From Robertmurraya siralis (GTDB taxonomy: Bacteria; Bacillota; Bacilli; Bacillales; Cytobacillaceae): a stretch of DNA of 64,000 bases. Position 1 is the first letter of the stretch. The number at the start of each line of letters is the position of its first letter. The notes under the pieces were generated by a model. It did no database searches. It saw only the letters and a list, made by a program, of their open reading frames with translations, and was not told the DNA's origin. The stretch lies in contig NZ_SWLZ01000019.1 in NCBI RefSeq assembly GCF_005502275.1, positions 30,438 through 94,437 of the forward strand, read 5' to 3'. A program made the position numbers and the translations under genes. Positions 38,325 through 48,019 of the stretch are shown here, piece after piece.

Positions 38325-41300
38325 TTATTCTTGTATCCCAACTTTTTCGGATTCTATTTCCTCACTGACAGGAGCGACGGTTAATGATTCTACTTGCCCC
38401 TCTTCATCATCCTCTAAATCGCGCATTTCAATTTCCTTTTCATCGCCAGAAAGGATTTTAACATCCATCCCTAAGCTTTGAAGTTCTTTCATCAATACGC
38501 GGAATGATTCAGGGACACCTGGTTCAGGGACATTTTCACCTTTGACGATCGCTTCGTATGTTTTCACACGACCAACGACGTCATCGGATTTTACGGTTAA
38601 AATTTCTTGTAGGGTATAAGCCGCACCATAGGCCTCTAATGCCCAAACTTCCATTTCTCCAAATCTTTGTCCACCGAACTGAGCTTTACCACCAAGTGGC
38701 TGCTGAGTAACAAGTGAATAAGGACCTGTTGAACGAGCATGGAGCTTATCGTCAACCATGTGAGCAAGCTTAATCATGTACATAACCCCGACAGAAACGC
38801 GATTATCGAACGGCTCACCAGACCGGCCATCATAAAGGATTGTTTTTGCGTCGCGATCCATTCCTGCTTCTTCTATCGTGGACCACACATCTTCCTCAGT
38901 TGCACCGTCGAATACCGGTGAAGCTACATGAATGCCTAGCTGTCTCGCAGCCATACCTAAATGAAGCTCTAACACCTGACCGATGTTCATTCGAGAAGGA
39001 ACCCCTAGTGGGTTTAACATAATATCAACTGGCGTTCCATCCGGTAAATACGGCATATCCTCTTCTGGTAAAATACGAGAGATAACCCCTTTGTTACCGT
39101 GACGTCCGGCCATTTTATCTCCTTCGTGAATTTTCCGTTTTTGAACGATATAAACACGAACTAACTGGTTCACACCTGGAGGAAGTTCATCACCATCTTC
39201 ACGGTTGAAGACTTTTACGTCATGAACAATCCCTCCGCCACCATGTGGTACACGAAGCGATGTATCACGAACTTCACGAGCCTTCTCACCGAAAATCGCA
39301 TGTAATAAACGTTCTTCCGCAGTAAGCTCTGTTACTCCTTTAGGGGTTACTTTACCGACTAGCAAATCCCCGTCCTTTACTTCCGCACCGATGCGAATAA
39401 TCCCACGCTCATCAAGATTTCTTAGCGCATCTTCCCCAACGTTTGGAATATCACGAGTGATTTCCTCTGGTCCTAATTTTGTATCGCGGGATTCTGATTC
39501 ATACTCTTCAATATGAATTGAAGTATAAACATCATCTTTAACAAGACGTTCACTCATGATAATGGCATCCTCATAGTTATAACCATCCCATGTCATGAAT
39601 GCAACTAATACATTTCGTCCAAGCGCAAGTTCTCCAAGTTCCATCGAAGGTCCATCTGCAAGAATTTCTCCTTTTGTCACACGATCGCCAACAGCGACGA
39701 TTGGACGCTGGTTGTAACAAGTACCTTGGTTAGAACGGACAAACTTCAACATCCGGTATTTATCAAGGTTCCCTTTCACTTCTTGACCATCTACGACAGT
39801 CATGCGACGAACCCATACTTCTCTTGCTTCCACATGCTCAACAATACCTTCGTGCTTACAGATAACAGCAGCTCCAGAATCTTTACCGGAGACATACTCC
39901 ATCCCTGTACCTACACGCGGTGCCTCTGGTTGCATAAGTGGTACCGCTTGTCGCTGCATGTTCGCACCCATCAGGGCACGGTTCGAATCATCGTTTTCCA
40001 AGAACGGGATACATGCAGTTGCAGCAGATACTACCTGTTTAGGAGAAACATCCATATAATCAATACGTTCTCTTTTTACAACTGTATTTTCTCCGCGAAA
40101 ACGTGAAATAATATCTTCATCTAAGAAAGAGCCATCTTCAGCTAAACGCGCATTCGCTTGGGCTACAACGTAGTTATCTTCTTCATCAGCAGTTAAGTAA
40201 TCAATTTGATTCGTTACTTTTCCTGTTTCAGGATCAACGCGACGGTAAGGAGTTTCAATGAAACCAAAGCGGTTCACCTTTGCATAGGAAGATAAAGAGT
40301 TGATCAAGCCGATGTTTGGCCCTTCAGGTGTTTCAATCGGACACATACGGCCATAGTGGGAATAGTGAACGTCACGCACTTCCATCCCTGCCCGTTCACG
40401 CGTTAAACCACCTGGTCCTAATGCAGATAGACGACGCTTATGCGTAAGCTCCGCTAATGGATTCGTCTGATCCATAAATTGAGACAACTGTGAGCTTCCA
40501 AAGAATTCTTTAATAGAAGCGATCACTGGACGAATATTGATCAATTGTTGTGGAGTAATCGTATTCGTATCTTGAATCGACATTCTTTCACGAACAACAC
40601 GCTCCATACGAGACAACCCGATGCGGAACTGGTTTTGTAAAAGCTCACCAACTGAACGAAGACGACGGTTTCCTAAGTGATCGATATCATCTGTGTCCCC
40701 TACTCCATAGAGCAAGTTAAAGAAATAACTAATAGAAGCAATGATATCTGCCGGAGAAATGTTCTTGACAGCTTCTTCTACATAGGCATTTCCAATAACA
40801 TTAATAACTTTCTCTCCATCTTCATTTGGAGCATATATTTTAATTGATTGAAGTAAAACATCGTTCTCAACGACACCACCAACAGGAGTGATCGTTTTAA
40901 AACCAATATTTTTCTCTAAATGTGGAATAATACGATCTAAGGTACGTCGATCAAGCAGCGCTCCTTTTTCAGCAATGATTTCGCCTGTTTCAGGATCGAC
41001 AAGTGTTTCTGCTAAACGCTGATTAAATAAACGATTCTTTATGTGAAGTTTCTTATTAATCTTATAACGCCCTACATTCGCTAAATCGTAGCGCTTCGGA
41101 TCAAAAAATCGAGAAACCAATAAGCTTTTCGCGTTCTCTACGGTCGGTGGTTCACCTGGACGTAGACGCTCATAAATTTCCAATAACGCTTTATCTGTGC
41201 CTTCTGTGTTGTCTTTTTCGAGAGTATTACGAATGTATTCGTTCTCTCCGATTAAATCAAGAATCTCTTGATCAGAACCAAACCCAAGTGCACGCAAAAG

Positions 41301-41882
41301 AACCGTAACAGGTAATTTCCTCGTACGATCTATCCTTACGTAAACCACATCTTTGGCATCAGTTTCATACTCTAACCAAGCACCACGGTTCGGAATTACA
41401 GTGGCAGCGAAACCTCTTTTACCATTTTTATCAACTTTTCCGCTATAGTACACACTTGGAGAGCGTACTAATTGCGAAACGATAACCCGTTCCGCCCCGT
41501 TAATAACAAAGGTTCCGGTTTCTGTCATCAAAGGAAAATCTCCCATGAAGACATCCTGATCCTTCACCTCGCCCGTCTCTTTATTGACAAGACGAACTTT
41601 TACTCGCAATGGCGCTGAATATGTAACATCTCGTTCCTTCGATTCCTCAACGGAATACTTTGGTTCGCCAAGGCTGTAATCAATAAACTCAAGAGACAGA
41701 TTACCAGTGAAGTCCTCGATCGGTGAAATATCCTGAAACATCTCACGCAATCCTTCATCCAAAAACCATTGATAAGAAGAGGTTTGGATTTCAATAAGAT
41801 TTGGTAATTCTAATACTTCACTGATTCGTGCGTAACTTCTCCGCCTACGGTGTCGTCCATACTGAACTAGTTGACCTGTCAA
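38325..41882 (-). CDS. rpoB: RNA polymerase beta subunit
   Basis: An 1185-aa catalytic subunit. The rifampicin pocket [17 protein letters not shown] and [13 protein letters not shown] reads as the sensitive form. The start is placed at a TTG (41882, LTGQLVQYG), as in B. subtilis: GAGGGGTG ends 6 nt before it, whereas the upstream in-frame GTG lies inside that ribosome binding site. A 270-bp leader with a promoter and a long hairpin precedes it. Confidence 0.97.
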   Translation of the reverse strand: MTGQLVQYGRHRRRRSYARISEVLELPNLIEIQTSSYQWFLDEGLREMFQDISPIEDFTGNLSLEFIDYSLGEPKYSVEESKERDVTYSAPLRVKVRLVNKETGEVKDQDVFMGDFPLMTETGTFVINGAERVIVSQLVRSPSVYYSGKVDKNGKRGFAATVIPNRGAWLEYETDAKDVVYVRIDRTRKLPVTVLLRALGFGSDQEILDLIGENEYIRNTLEKDNTEGTDKALLEIYERLRPGEPPTVENAKSLLVSRFFDPKRYDLANVGRYKINKKLHIKNRLFNQRLAETLVDPETGEIIAEKGALLDRRTLDRIIPHLEKNIGFKTITPVGGVVENDVLLQSIKIYAPNEDGEKVINVIGNAYVEEAVKNISPADIIASISYFFNLLYGVGDTDDIDHLGNRRLRSVGELLQNQFRIGLSRMERVVRERMSIQDTNTITPQQLINIRPVIASIKEFFGSSQLSQFMDQTNPLAELTHKRRLSALGPGGLTRERAGMEVRDVHYSHYGRMCPIETPEGPNIGLINSLSSYAKVNRFGFIETPYRRVDPETGKVTNQIDYLTADEEDNYVVAQANARLAEDGSFLDEDIISRFRGENTVVKRERIDYMDVSPKQVVSAATACIPFLENDDSNRALMGANMQRQAVPLMQPEAPRVGTGMEYVSGKDSGAAVICKHEGIVEHVEAREVWVRRMTVVDGQEVKGNLDKYRMLKFVRSNQGTCYNQRPIVAVGDRVTKGEILADGPSMELGELALGRNVLVAFMTWDGYNYEDAIIMSERLVKDDVYTSIHIEEYESESRDTKLGPEEITRDIPNVGEDALRNLDERGIIRIGAEVKDGDLLVGKVTPKGVTELTAEERLLHAIFGEKAREVRDTSLRVPHGGGGIVHDVKVFNREDGDELPPGVNQLVRVYIVQKRKIHEGDKMAGRHGNKGVISRILPEEDMPYLPDGTPVDIMLNPLGVPSRMNIGQVLELHLGMAARQLGIHVASPVFDGATEEDVWSTIEEAGMDRDAKTILYDGRSGEPFDNRVSVGVMYMIKLAHMVDDKLHARSTGPYSLVTQQPLGGKAQFGGQRFGEMEVWALEAYGAAYTLQEILTVKSDDVVGRVKTYEAIVKGENVPEPGVPESFRVLMKELQSLGMDVKILSGDEKEIEMRDLEDDEEGQVESLTVAPVSEEIESEKVGIQE

Positions 41883-41938
41883 CTGATTCACCCCTCAAAT
41901 CAAGCGTTATAGTGCATCTATTGCTGTCTTATAGAATA

Positions 41939-41976
41939 AAGGCGCCTTGATTGGCTAAAACAATCCAAAAGGCCTT
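41939..41976. repeat. Leader hairpin upstream of rpoB
   Basis: AAGGCGCCTTGATTG and CAATCCAAAAGGCCTT form a long imperfect stem in the 5' leader of rpoB. It may slow or end transcription, or be a processing site; no long T-run follows on the minus strand. Confidence 0.5.
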
Positions 41977-42130
41977 ATCTTATAAGACAAAAAAGAAAAA
42001 GGGTTTTATTCTCAAAAACCACATTTTTCACATTACGAACTATTATTTTGTTAGTTTTTCCTTACTAAACCAACTTTATACAATTTTCGTTGAAATTAGT
42101 AATTACACCAGTTTATATTATGTTGGCATT

Positions 42131-42159
42131 GTATAATATTATCATAGTGAAAATGTCAA
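42131..42159 (-). promoter_or_regulatory. Sigma-A-type promoter of rpoBC
   Basis: On the minus strand TTGACA (42154-42159), 17-bp spacer, TTATAC (42131-42136). It overlaps the 3' end of the upstream methyltransferase gene, leaving a leader of about 240 nt. Confidence 0.65.
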
Positions 42160-42761
42160 GTCAAATATTTTTTTGCACGTAAAATAAAATAACCTTTTTT
42201 CTTTTCAACCGTTTCTACATCACCAAAAAGCGCGCTTATTTTTTCAATTGCAGAAGGAGCTCCTTGCTTTTTTTGAATGACAACCCAAAGTTCTCCCCCA
42301 TCCTTCAAATAAGAAAAGCTTTGTTCAAAAATTTGATGAACGATTTTTTTACCAGCGCGAATAGGCGGATTCGTTAAGATCGCAGCAAATTGTTGCTGCT
42401 TGACATTTGTGAGACAGTCACTTTCATAGATCGATACCTTCGATATGCCATTTATTTCAGCATTCTCCTTCGCCAAGGATAAAGCTCTTTCGTTGACATC
42501 GACCATATGGACATGACGTCCTGTATCTTTCGCCAAAGCCAATCCGATCGGACCATAGCCGCAGCCAACATCCAAAAGATCGCCCGCTATTTCCGGCAAA
42601 CGAAACGATTCCACCAATAGCCTTGACCCAAAATCGACCTCTCCTTTTGAAAAAACACCATTATCCGTCTTAAATTTCAGATCGCACCCTCGTAAAGTAA
42701 AGTTCCAATGCTTCGGATTACTCTCAACCCTCTGTTCCCGTGAATAATAATGTTCAGACAT
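42156..42761 (-). CDS. Class I SAM-dependent methyltransferase (RsmC-like)
   Basis: A 201-aa protein that matches B. subtilis YbxB, found between rplL and rpoB. SAM-binding motif LLDVGCGYGPIGLALAK and the catalytic ILTNPPIRAGK (NPPY-type, as in RsmC N2-guanine methyltransferases of rRNA). The start at 42761 (MSEHYYSREQ) follows AAAGAGGTGG; an earlier in-frame ATG overlaps its promoter. A promoter lies at 42784-42812, so it can be expressed apart from rplJL. Confidence 0.88.
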   Translation of the reverse strand: MSEHYYSREQRVESNPKHWNFTLRGCDLKFKTDNGVFSKGEVDFGSRLLVESFRLPEIAGDLLDVGCGYGPIGLALAKDTGRHVHMVDVNERALSLAKENAEINGISKVSIYESDCLTNVKQQQFAAILTNPPIRAGKKIVHQIFEQSFSYLKDGGELWVVIQKKQGAPSAIEKISALFGDVETVEKKKGYFILRAKKYLT

Positions 42762-42783
42762 CGTTCCACCTCTTTCTACATGC

Positions 42784-42812
42784 ATTATAAAAAACTTTAT
42801 ACTGAAACACAA
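42784..42812 (-). promoter_or_regulatory. Promoter of the RsmC-like gene
   Basis: On the minus strand TTGTGT (42807-42812), 17-bp spacer, TATAAT (42784-42789). The -35 abuts the rplL terminator T-run. Confidence 0.55.
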
Positions 42813-42840
42813 AAAAGCCCGCTGTATTAGCGAGCTTTTT
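42811..42840 (-). terminator. Terminator of rplJ-rplL
   Basis: On the minus strand AAAAAGCTCGCT-aatac-AGCGGGCTTTTTT, with one G-U pair. It begins 15 nt after rplL. Confidence 0.82.
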
Positions 42841-42854
42841 ATTCATGAACGAAA

Positions 42855-43220
42855 TTACTTAACCTCTACGCCAGCTCCAACTTCTTCAAGCTTAGCTTTG
42901 ATTTCTTCAGCTTCCTCTTTAGAAGCTCCTTCTTTAAGTGGTTTTGGAGTGTTATCAACAAGTTCTTTTGCTTCTTTAAGTCCAAGACCTGTGATTTCAC
43001 GAACAACCTTGATAACTTTGATTTTTTGATCTCCTGCAGAAGCAAGAACAACATCAAATTCAGTTTTTTCTTCAGCAGCACCGCCAGCAGCAGCTCCACC
43101 CATAACGGCTACAGGAGCAGCAGCAGTTACGCCAAATTCTTCTTCAATAGCTTTTACTAGGTCATTTAATTCTAAAACAGTCATGTTTTTAACTGCTTCA
43201 ATGATTTGTTCTTTAGTCAT
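42855..43220 (-). CDS. rplL: 50S ribosomal protein L7/L12
   Basis: A 121-aa stalk protein that recruits translation factors. The N-terminal dimer domain ([20 protein letters not shown]), Ala/Gly-rich hinge [15 protein letters not shown], and C-terminal domain with [19 protein letters not shown] are clear. It follows rplJ by 61 nt. Confidence 0.99.
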   Translation of the reverse strand: MTKEQIIEAVKNMTVLELNDLVKAIEEEFGVTAAAPVAVMGGAAAGGAAEEKTEFDVVLASAGDQKIKVIKVVREITGLGLKEAKELVDNTPKPLKEGASKEEAEEIKAKLEEVGAGVEVK

Positions 43221-43281
43221 GATTTAATTTCCTCCTTGGAATGTTTTCGTTTATTTTTAAAACCCAATCAAAATTTCTGAT

Positions 43282-43782
43282 TTATGCGCCTTGTTCTTCT
43301 TTTTGATCTGCCACAGCTTTTGTAGCAAGAGCAAGGTTGCGGATAGGTGCTTGAAGCACGCTGAGTAACATAGAAAGTAAGCCTTCGCGGGATGGTAGAT
43401 CTGCAAGAGCTTTAATGTCATCAACTGTTGCTACATTTCCTTCGATAACACCTGCTTTAATTTCAAGAGCCTCGTGCTTTTTCGCAAATTCATTAAGAAT
43501 TTTCGCTGGTGCAACTACATCTTCTGTACTGAACGCAATTGCGTTTGGTCCTGTAAGAACCTCATTCAATCCAGTAAGTTCAGTAGCTTCTGCAGCACGG
43601 CGAGTTAAAGTGTTTTTGTACACTTTGAATTCGATTCCAGCTTCACGAAGCTGTTTACGAAGTTCAGTTACTTCTGCAACGTTTAAACCACGGTAATCAA
43701 CAACAACTGTTGAAACACTTGATTTTAATTTACCAGCAATTTCGTCAACGATTGTTTGCTTTTGTTCGATAGCGTTGCCCAT
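43282..43782 (-). CDS. rplJ: 50S ribosomal protein L10
   Basis: A 166-aa base of the L10-L12 stalk. [19 protein letters not shown] and [13 protein letters not shown] bind 23S rRNA; the C-terminal helix holds L12 dimers. A long leader with an attenuator precedes it, the usual site of feedback by the L10-L12 complex. Confidence 0.98.
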   Translation of the reverse strand: MGNAIEQKQTIVDEIAGKLKSSVSTVVVDYRGLNVAEVTELRKQLREAGIEFKVYKNTLTRRAAEATELTGLNEVLTGPNAIAFSTEDVVAPAKILNEFAKKHEALEIKAGVIEGNVATVDDIKALADLPSREGLLSMLLSVLQAPIRNLALATKAVADQKEEQGA

Positions 43783-43799
43783 CTTTACACCTCCTGTAG

Positions 43800-44070
43800 A
43801 TTTCTACACTTATACCGATTCAAATGCGCCTTGGCGGTTTTGCGCCCACTCAGGTAAGAAGGCATCCGCCGGAGACTTTATTTTATTCAGCCCGAGGTCA
43901 AATCCGGCTAAATAAAATAAAAACCTCCACATCAAACAGACATGGAGGAAGTATACAATAGTCGCAGTACAACTAATTCATTCATCTATCGTATGACCTC
44001 GGTAGGGAAAATTTAAGCCGAAAGGCCCCTACTGTCTGCGGTACAAATGTTATTTATTTTTCACAACAGA
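43800..44070 (-). ncRNA. L10-type ribosomal leader (rplJL autoregulation)
   Basis: The roughly 290-nt untranslated leader between the promoter and rplJ contains several paired regions and an internal intrinsic terminator. This layout fits the Bacillus L10 leader, in which L10(L12)4 binding favours the terminator. Exact boundaries need a covariance search. Confidence 0.68.
43909..43948 (-). terminator. Attenuator terminator in the rplJ leader
   Basis: On the minus strand CCTCCATGTC (43939-43948) pairs with GATGTGGAGG (43924-43933) around TGTTT, followed by TTTTTATTTTATTT. Confidence 0.8.
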
Positions 44071-44074
44071 ATTT

Positions 44075-44103
44075 ATTATATAAAATACAATCCTGATTGT
44101 CAA
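44075..44103 (-). promoter_or_regulatory. Strong sigma-A promoter of rplJ-rplL
   Basis: On the minus strand a consensus TTGACA (44098-44103), 17-bp spacer, TATAAT (44075-44080), just beyond the rplA stop codon. Confidence 0.85.
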
Positions 44104-44115
44104 TTTATATTTTAA

Positions 44116-44811
44116 TTATTTTGCAACAGAAGAAGGATCAACCTTAACTCCCGGTCCCATTGTTGTCGTAACTGTTACATTTTTCATGTACGTTCCTTTT
44201 GCTGCCGCTGGCTTCGCCTTCATCAATGTATCGAAAATTGTGTTGAAGTTTTCAACTAATTTTTCATTTTCAAATGAAGCTTTTCCAATTGGCACATGAA
44301 CGTTACCAGATTTATCAACACGGTATTCTACTTTACCAGCTTTGATTTCATTAACTGCTTTCGTTACATCAAAAGTAACGGTACCAGTTTTAGGATTTGG
44401 CATTAAACCTTTAGGTCCTAATACACGACCAAGCTTACCAACTTCACCCATCATATCTGGAGTAGCCACGATAACATCAAACTCGAACCAACCTTGGTTG
44501 ATTTTGTTGATATACTCTGCATCTCCTACATAATCTGCACCAGCAGCTTCTGCTTCTTTCATTTTTTCGCCTTTAGCAAAAACTAATACACGTTGAGTTT
44601 TACCGGTTCCGTTTGGAAGAACAACAGCTCCACGGATTTGCTGGTCGGCTTTCTTAGGATCAACCCCTAAACGAAAAGCCGCTTCAACAGTTGCATCAAA
44701 TTTAGCAAAATTTGTTTTCTTTGCAAGATCAATTGCTTCTTCTACAGGATAAGCTTTTAGACGATCTACAAGCTTTGTAGCTTCTAAATACTTCTTACCT
44801 TTTTTAGTCAT
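44116..44811 (-). CDS. rplA: 50S ribosomal protein L1
   Basis: A 231-aa protein of the mobile L1 stalk. The start at 44811 ([16 protein letters not shown]) follows AAGGAGG; a 28-codon in-frame extension runs into a palindromic repeat and is rejected. [18 protein letters not shown] is the conserved RNA-binding loop. The 420-bp gap to rplK is unusual. Confidence 0.98.
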   Translation of the reverse strand: MTKKGKKYLEATKLVDRLKAYPVEEAIDLAKKTNFAKFDATVEAAFRLGVDPKKADQQIRGAVVLPNGTGKTQRVLVFAKGEKMKEAEAAGADYVGDAEYINKINQGWFEFDVIVATPDMMGEVGKLGRVLGPKGLMPNPKTGTVTFDVTKAVNEIKAGKVEYRVDKSGNVHVPIGKASFENEKLVENFNTIFDTLMKAKPAAAKGTYMKNVTVTTTMGPGVKVDPSSVAK

Positions 44812-44860
44812 TTTATTTCCTCCTTGAAATGTGGTTTTAGCGGAATAACCTCCCACTGCG

Positions 44861-45006
44861 AAAAGCGAGGCGCCTTGACCAGCCCCGACAAGCACAAGAC
44901 GAGCCGGAAAGAAGGTTGTTCTTTAACCTTCATTCCGGATTGACTTGTGACCAAGGGAAAATGCTTTTCAATTTTCCACTCGAGGGGCTAGGCGCCACAG
45001 CTAGAC
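44861..45006. repeat. Large palindromic intergenic repeat, copy A
   Basis: Nested arms pair: GGCGCC with GGCGCC, AGCCCC with GGGGCT, CACAAG with CTTGTG, GCCGGA with TCCGGA-like, and the centre GAAGGTT-gttctt-AACCTTC. Such long imperfect palindromes recur in Bacillaceae intergenic regions. The repeat lies within the rplK-rplA transcript and would fold in the RNA. Confidence 0.8.
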
Positions 45007-45011
45007 AAAAC

Positions 45012-45131
45012 GAAAAGCGCAAGAGCCTCGTTCATGGGCGACAAGTATAAGACGAGCCGACATGGAGGTTGTTCTTTAACCTCCTTGACGGATTGGCTTA
45101 TAACCTCGAACCCATAGGATCTGGAGCTAGT
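45012..45131. repeat. Large palindromic intergenic repeat, copy B
   Basis: Same layout as copy A: AAAAGCGCAAGAGCCT, GACAAGTATAAGACGAGCC, the centre GGAGGTT-gttctt-AACCTCC, then GATTGGCTTATAACCTCG. Outer arms pair ATGGG with CCCAT. It follows copy A directly, making a tandem pair. Confidence 0.8.
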
Positions 45132-45231
45132 CATCAAAAAAGCGCAAAGCACTTTTGACAGAACAAAGGTTGCGAGTGAAACCAAATTCAACGTCGCAAC
45201 CCCATTTAATCAACCTTAAACTAAGCATGAA

Positions 45232-45657
45232 TTAGTCTTCGATAACGATACCCATGCTGCGTGCAGTACCTTCAACCATGCGCATAGCTGCTTCAACGCT
45301 AGCTGCATTTAAATCAGGCATTTTTGATTCAGCAATCTCGCGTACTTTATCACGCTTAACTGTTGCTACCTTATTACGGTTCGGTTCACCAGAACCAGAC
45401 TCGATTCCAGCTGCTTTCTTAAGAAGAACGGCAGCAGGCGGAGTTTTCGTAATAAATGTAAATGAACGGTCTTCAAACACCGTAATTTCAACAGGTATGA
45501 TTAAACCAGCTTGTTCAGCTGTACGAGCGTTAAACTCTTTACAGAATCCCATGATATTAACACCTGCTTGACCTAGTGCCGGTCCAACTGGTGGTGCTGG
45601 ATTCGCTTTAGCTGCAGGGATTTGCAATTTTACTACCTTAATTACTTTTTTAGCCAC
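45232..45657 (-). CDS. rplK: 50S ribosomal protein L11
   Basis: A 141-aa protein of the GTPase-associated centre, the thiostrepton site, rich in Pro at the N-terminus ([17 protein letters not shown]). The GTG start at 45657 follows AAGGAGGTG; the longer frame upstream overlaps the promoter region. Its own promoter is about 150 nt upstream. Confidence 0.97.
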   Translation of the reverse strand: MAKKVIKVVKLQIPAAKANPAPPVGPALGQAGVNIMGFCKEFNARTAEQAGLIIPVEITVFEDRSFTFITKTPPAAVLLKKAAGIESGSGEPNRNKVATVKRDKVREIAESKMPDLNAASVEAAMRMVEGTARSMGIVIED

Positions 45658-45805
45658 GAGACACACCTCCTTAAAGTCCGTGATGTGGTAATAGGGTGAT
45701 TTTACGAATAAAATAAACCCTCCCACTCAACTAGTTGTCTTTATATTCACAAATAAAGAACTCGGCAATATTCCGTCTCTTTCTCGAGACATACTGACCT
45801 ATGAA

Positions 45806-45834
45806 ATATTAACACTTTTCAAACTCGATTTCAA
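45806..45834 (-). promoter_or_regulatory. Sigma-A-type promoter of rplK-rplA
   Basis: On the minus strand TTGAAA (45829-45834), 17-bp spacer, TAATAT (45806-45811), following the nusG terminator. Confidence 0.68.
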
Positions 45835-45843
45835 GTTTTTTCG

Positions 45844-45879
45844 AAAAAGAAATAAAAGGGGAGGTCATGTTCCCCTTTC
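45844..45879 (-). terminator. Terminator of nusG
   Basis: On the minus strand AAAGGGGA-acatgacc-TCCCCTTTT followed by ATTTCTTTTT. It lies just before the rplK promoter. Confidence 0.8.
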
Positions 45880-45965
45880 AAACATAAGCAGGTCAACCGC
45901 CTGTCCAAAATCTGCTTACTTAGTCTATTTACAGGCGAACATGTAGCTAGTTTTACATTGACAAC

Positions 45966-46499
45966 TTATAATTTGTCAATTTGTGTGAATTCCAGTTCAA
46001 CTGGTGTATCACGACCAAACATATTAACAAGAACTCTCAACTTCGCTTTATCTTTATCAATCTCTTCAATTGAGCCTGTAAAGTTAGCAAATGGACCCTC
46101 TTTAACACGGACTGTTTCCCCAATTTCGAAATCAATATCGATTCTTTTCTCTTCCACACCTAACGTCTTCAAGATAGAATTAATTTCCTCTTGCAAAAGC
46201 GGTGTCGGCTTGGATCCAGAGCCAGCAGAACCAACAAATCCGGTTACTCCTGGTGTGTTGCGAACAACATACCAAGAATCATCCGTCATGATCAATTCCA
46301 CTAATACATAACCGGGAAACACTTTGCGCTTTACTGTTTTTTTCTTGCCATTTTTAATATCCGTTTCTTCTTCCTCCGGCACAATCACACGGAAAATCTT
46401 ATCTTGCATTCCCATCGTTTCAACACGCTTCTCAAGGTTTGTTTTAACCTTGTTCTCATAGCCTGAGTAAGTATGAACCACATACCAATTCTTTTCCAT
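45966..46499 (-). CDS. nusG: Transcription elongation/antitermination factor NusG
   Basis: A 177-aa protein with an N-terminal NGN domain (WYVVHTYSGYENKVKTNLE, VFPGYVLVEL, VRNTPGVTGFVG) and a C-terminal KOW domain (GETVRVKEGPFANFTGSIEE). The ribosome binding site GGGAGGG is 17 nt from the ATG, with a small perfect hairpin between. A terminator stands between secE and nusG. Confidence 0.97.
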   Translation of the reverse strand: MEKNWYVVHTYSGYENKVKTNLEKRVETMGMQDKIFRVIVPEEEETDIKNGKKKTVKRKVFPGYVLVELIMTDDSWYVVRNTPGVTGFVGSAGSGSKPTPLLQEEINSILKTLGVEEKRIDIDFEIGETVRVKEGPFANFTGSIEEIDKDKAKLRVLVNMFGRDTPVELEFTQIDKL

Positions 46500-46504
46500 T
46501 TGTC

Positions 46505-46519
46505 AGGACACTACGTCCT
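46505..46519 (-). promoter_or_regulatory. Hairpin between Shine-Dalgarno and start codon of nusG
   Basis: AGGAC-GTAGT-GTCCT (minus strand) lies between GGGAGGG (46521-46528 region) and the ATG at 46499. Folding would bring the distant ribosome binding site near the start, or hide it. Confidence 0.5.
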
Positions 46520-46681
46520 TCCCTCCCTACACAAATCAAATTCTCCTCGACGATCCTGTACCGCTACAAGCACATTCTCCAAAGGCACTAACCCCTGTTA
46601 AATCTAGTAAGCCTAAATACAAGCACTGCAAAAACTAGCATTTTTAAATCTCAAAACTTCACATCTGTCATTTTTTTGCAA

Positions 46682-46706
46682 ATTAAAAAACCCGTCACCG
46701 GGCTTT
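46682..46706 (-). terminator. Terminator after secE
   Basis: On the minus strand AAAGCCCG-gtga-CGGGTTTTTT, stem closed by A-T pairs, then AATTTG. About 50 nt past secE; nusG would need read-through or its own promoter. Confidence 0.7.
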
Positions 46707-46756
46707 AAAAAAATTCCTATCACCTTTCCATTATACCATTAAGTCATGGGGGTTAT

Positions 46757-46936
46757 TCAAGGAATTAAACGAATCAATTCAGAAATCCCCAAATCGACTA
46801 CTGCAAAGAAAATGGTAAAGAAAATAACCGTAACTAAAACCGTAATAGTATAGCTCGTTAGCTCTTTCCTTTTAGGCCAACTAACTTTTCCCATTTCACG
46901 GCCGACATCTTTGAAAAAATTTACGATGCGTTGCAT
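46757..46936 (-). CDS. secE: Preprotein translocase subunit SecE
   Basis: A 59-aa protein read from the minus strand: starts MQRIVNFFKDVGREMGKVSW, ends ELIRLIP. The amphipathic segment with the conserved KVSWPKRKEL is followed by a single transmembrane helix. It clamps SecY (17460-18752). Located in the standard place between rpmG and nusG; too short for many automatic searches. Confidence 0.95.
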   Translation of the reverse strand: MQRIVNFFKDVGREMGKVSWPKRKELTSYTITVLVTVIFFTIFFAVVDLGISELIRLIP

Positions 46937-47047
46937 GAGTAGACCTCCAACTTTTTAAGGAATTGCTGTTCTAAGAAGAATAAATAATGACCAATGCTCC
47001 ATGATAAACCATACTACCATTAGAAAAAAATCTATATTAAATTTCAG

Positions 47048-47191
47048 TTATTTCGTTTCACGATGAAGTGTATGAGCATTGCACGTATTGCAAAATTTCT
47101 TTAATTCTAGACGCTCTGCTTCTTTTTTACTTGCAGTTGAATAATTTCTAGTACCACAATGAGAACAGGCAAGAGCAACCTTCTTTGTCAT
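47048..47191 (-). CDS. rpmG: 50S ribosomal protein L33 (zinc-binding form)
   Basis: A 47-aa protein: starts [17 protein letters not shown], ends HTLHRETK. Two CxxC pairs, CSHC and CNTC, mark the zinc-containing form, which is often exchanged for a Cys-free copy under zinc shortage. It lies between sigH and secE as in B. subtilis. Confidence 0.95.
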   Translation of the reverse strand: MTKKVALACSHCGTRNYSTASKKEAERLELKKFCNTCNAHTLHRETK

Positions 47192-47290
47192 TTTGCCACC
47201 TACTTTTATATCTCTAAAACTGTATCACGGACAAGATACACTGTCAATATGTAATAAAAGCAAACACCGAGGAGCTTCACGGACACGATT

Positions 47291-47950
47291 TCACAAAGTA
47301 AGCTCCCGCACCTCTAGATATCTTTCTAGCTTTCTTTTGACACGTTGAAGAGCATTATCAATTGATTTCACATGCCGATTTAATTCTTCTGAAATCTCCT
47401 GATAGGATTGTCCATCTAAATATAACGCTAATACTTTACGCTCTAAATCACTTAGGAGCTCAGACATTTTAATCTCGATATGGTCAAATTCTTCCTGATT
47501 GATAATAAGTTCTTCAGGGTCCATGACTTTCGCACCAGAAATCACGTCCATTAACGTACGATCCGATTCTTCATCATAGATCGGCTTGTCCAATGAGACA
47601 TAAGAGTTTAGCGGAATATGCTTTTGCCTTGTTGCCGTTTTGATCGCCGTTATAATCTGTCTCGTAATGCAGAGCTCTGCAAACGCTTTAAAAGAAGTAA
47701 GCTTGTCCTCTTTGAAATCACGTATAGCTTTATACAAACCAATCATGCCTTCTTGAACAATATCTTCCTTGTCTGCACCAATTAAAAAATAGGACCTAGC
47801 TTTTGCCCGTACAAAATTACGATACTTGTGAATGAGGAAATCCAAGGCCTCTCCTGCACCTTGATGAACCAACTCCACCAGCTCTTCGTCTTCAAGCTGA
47901 ACATAATTAATAAAGCTTTCGTTTTCTTTTGTTCCGTAGTCAGTACTCAC
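47291..47950 (-). CDS. sigH: RNA polymerase sigma-H factor
   Basis: A 219-aa sigma-70-family factor that opens the transition-state and sporulation programme. Region 2 includes DIVQEGMIGLYKAIRDF and KLTSFKAFAELCITRQI; region 4 is SYQEISEELNRHVKSIDNALQ. The first 20 residues differ from B. subtilis; the rest is nearly the same. Its presence supports a spore-forming Bacillaceae. Confidence 0.97.
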   Translation of the reverse strand: MSTDYGTKENESFINYVQLEDEELVELVHQGAGEALDFLIHKYRNFVRAKARSYFLIGADKEDIVQEGMIGLYKAIRDFKEDKLTSFKAFAELCITRQIITAIKTATRQKHIPLNSYVSLDKPIYDEESDRTLMDVISGAKVMDPEELIINQEEFDHIEIKMSELLSDLERKVLALYLDGQSYQEISEELNRHVKSIDNALQRVKRKLERYLEVRELTL

Positions 47951-48019
47951 TAGGATCCCCCCGACCGTACAAGCTAGTTAGCAATATTATACAGTAGCTT
48001 TTTTTACCCCGTCAACCTG

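Larger units (their letters stand above)
44812..45231. other. Repeat-filled spacer between rplK and rplA
   Basis: About 420 bp with no gene, largely taken up by two tandem copies of a palindromic repeat. Downstream of the second copy, about 45131-45231 holds nothing recognisable. In B. subtilis rplK and rplA lie close together. Confidence 0.7.

Noticed and set aside
38739..40106. Several 60-126-aa plus-strand frames inside rpoB
   Set aside because: They are antisense shadows of a highly conserved gene.
40380..40500. Rifampicin-resistance change in RpoB
   Set aside because: The pocket residues SQLSQFMDQ and [10 protein letters not shown] read as the sensitive form.
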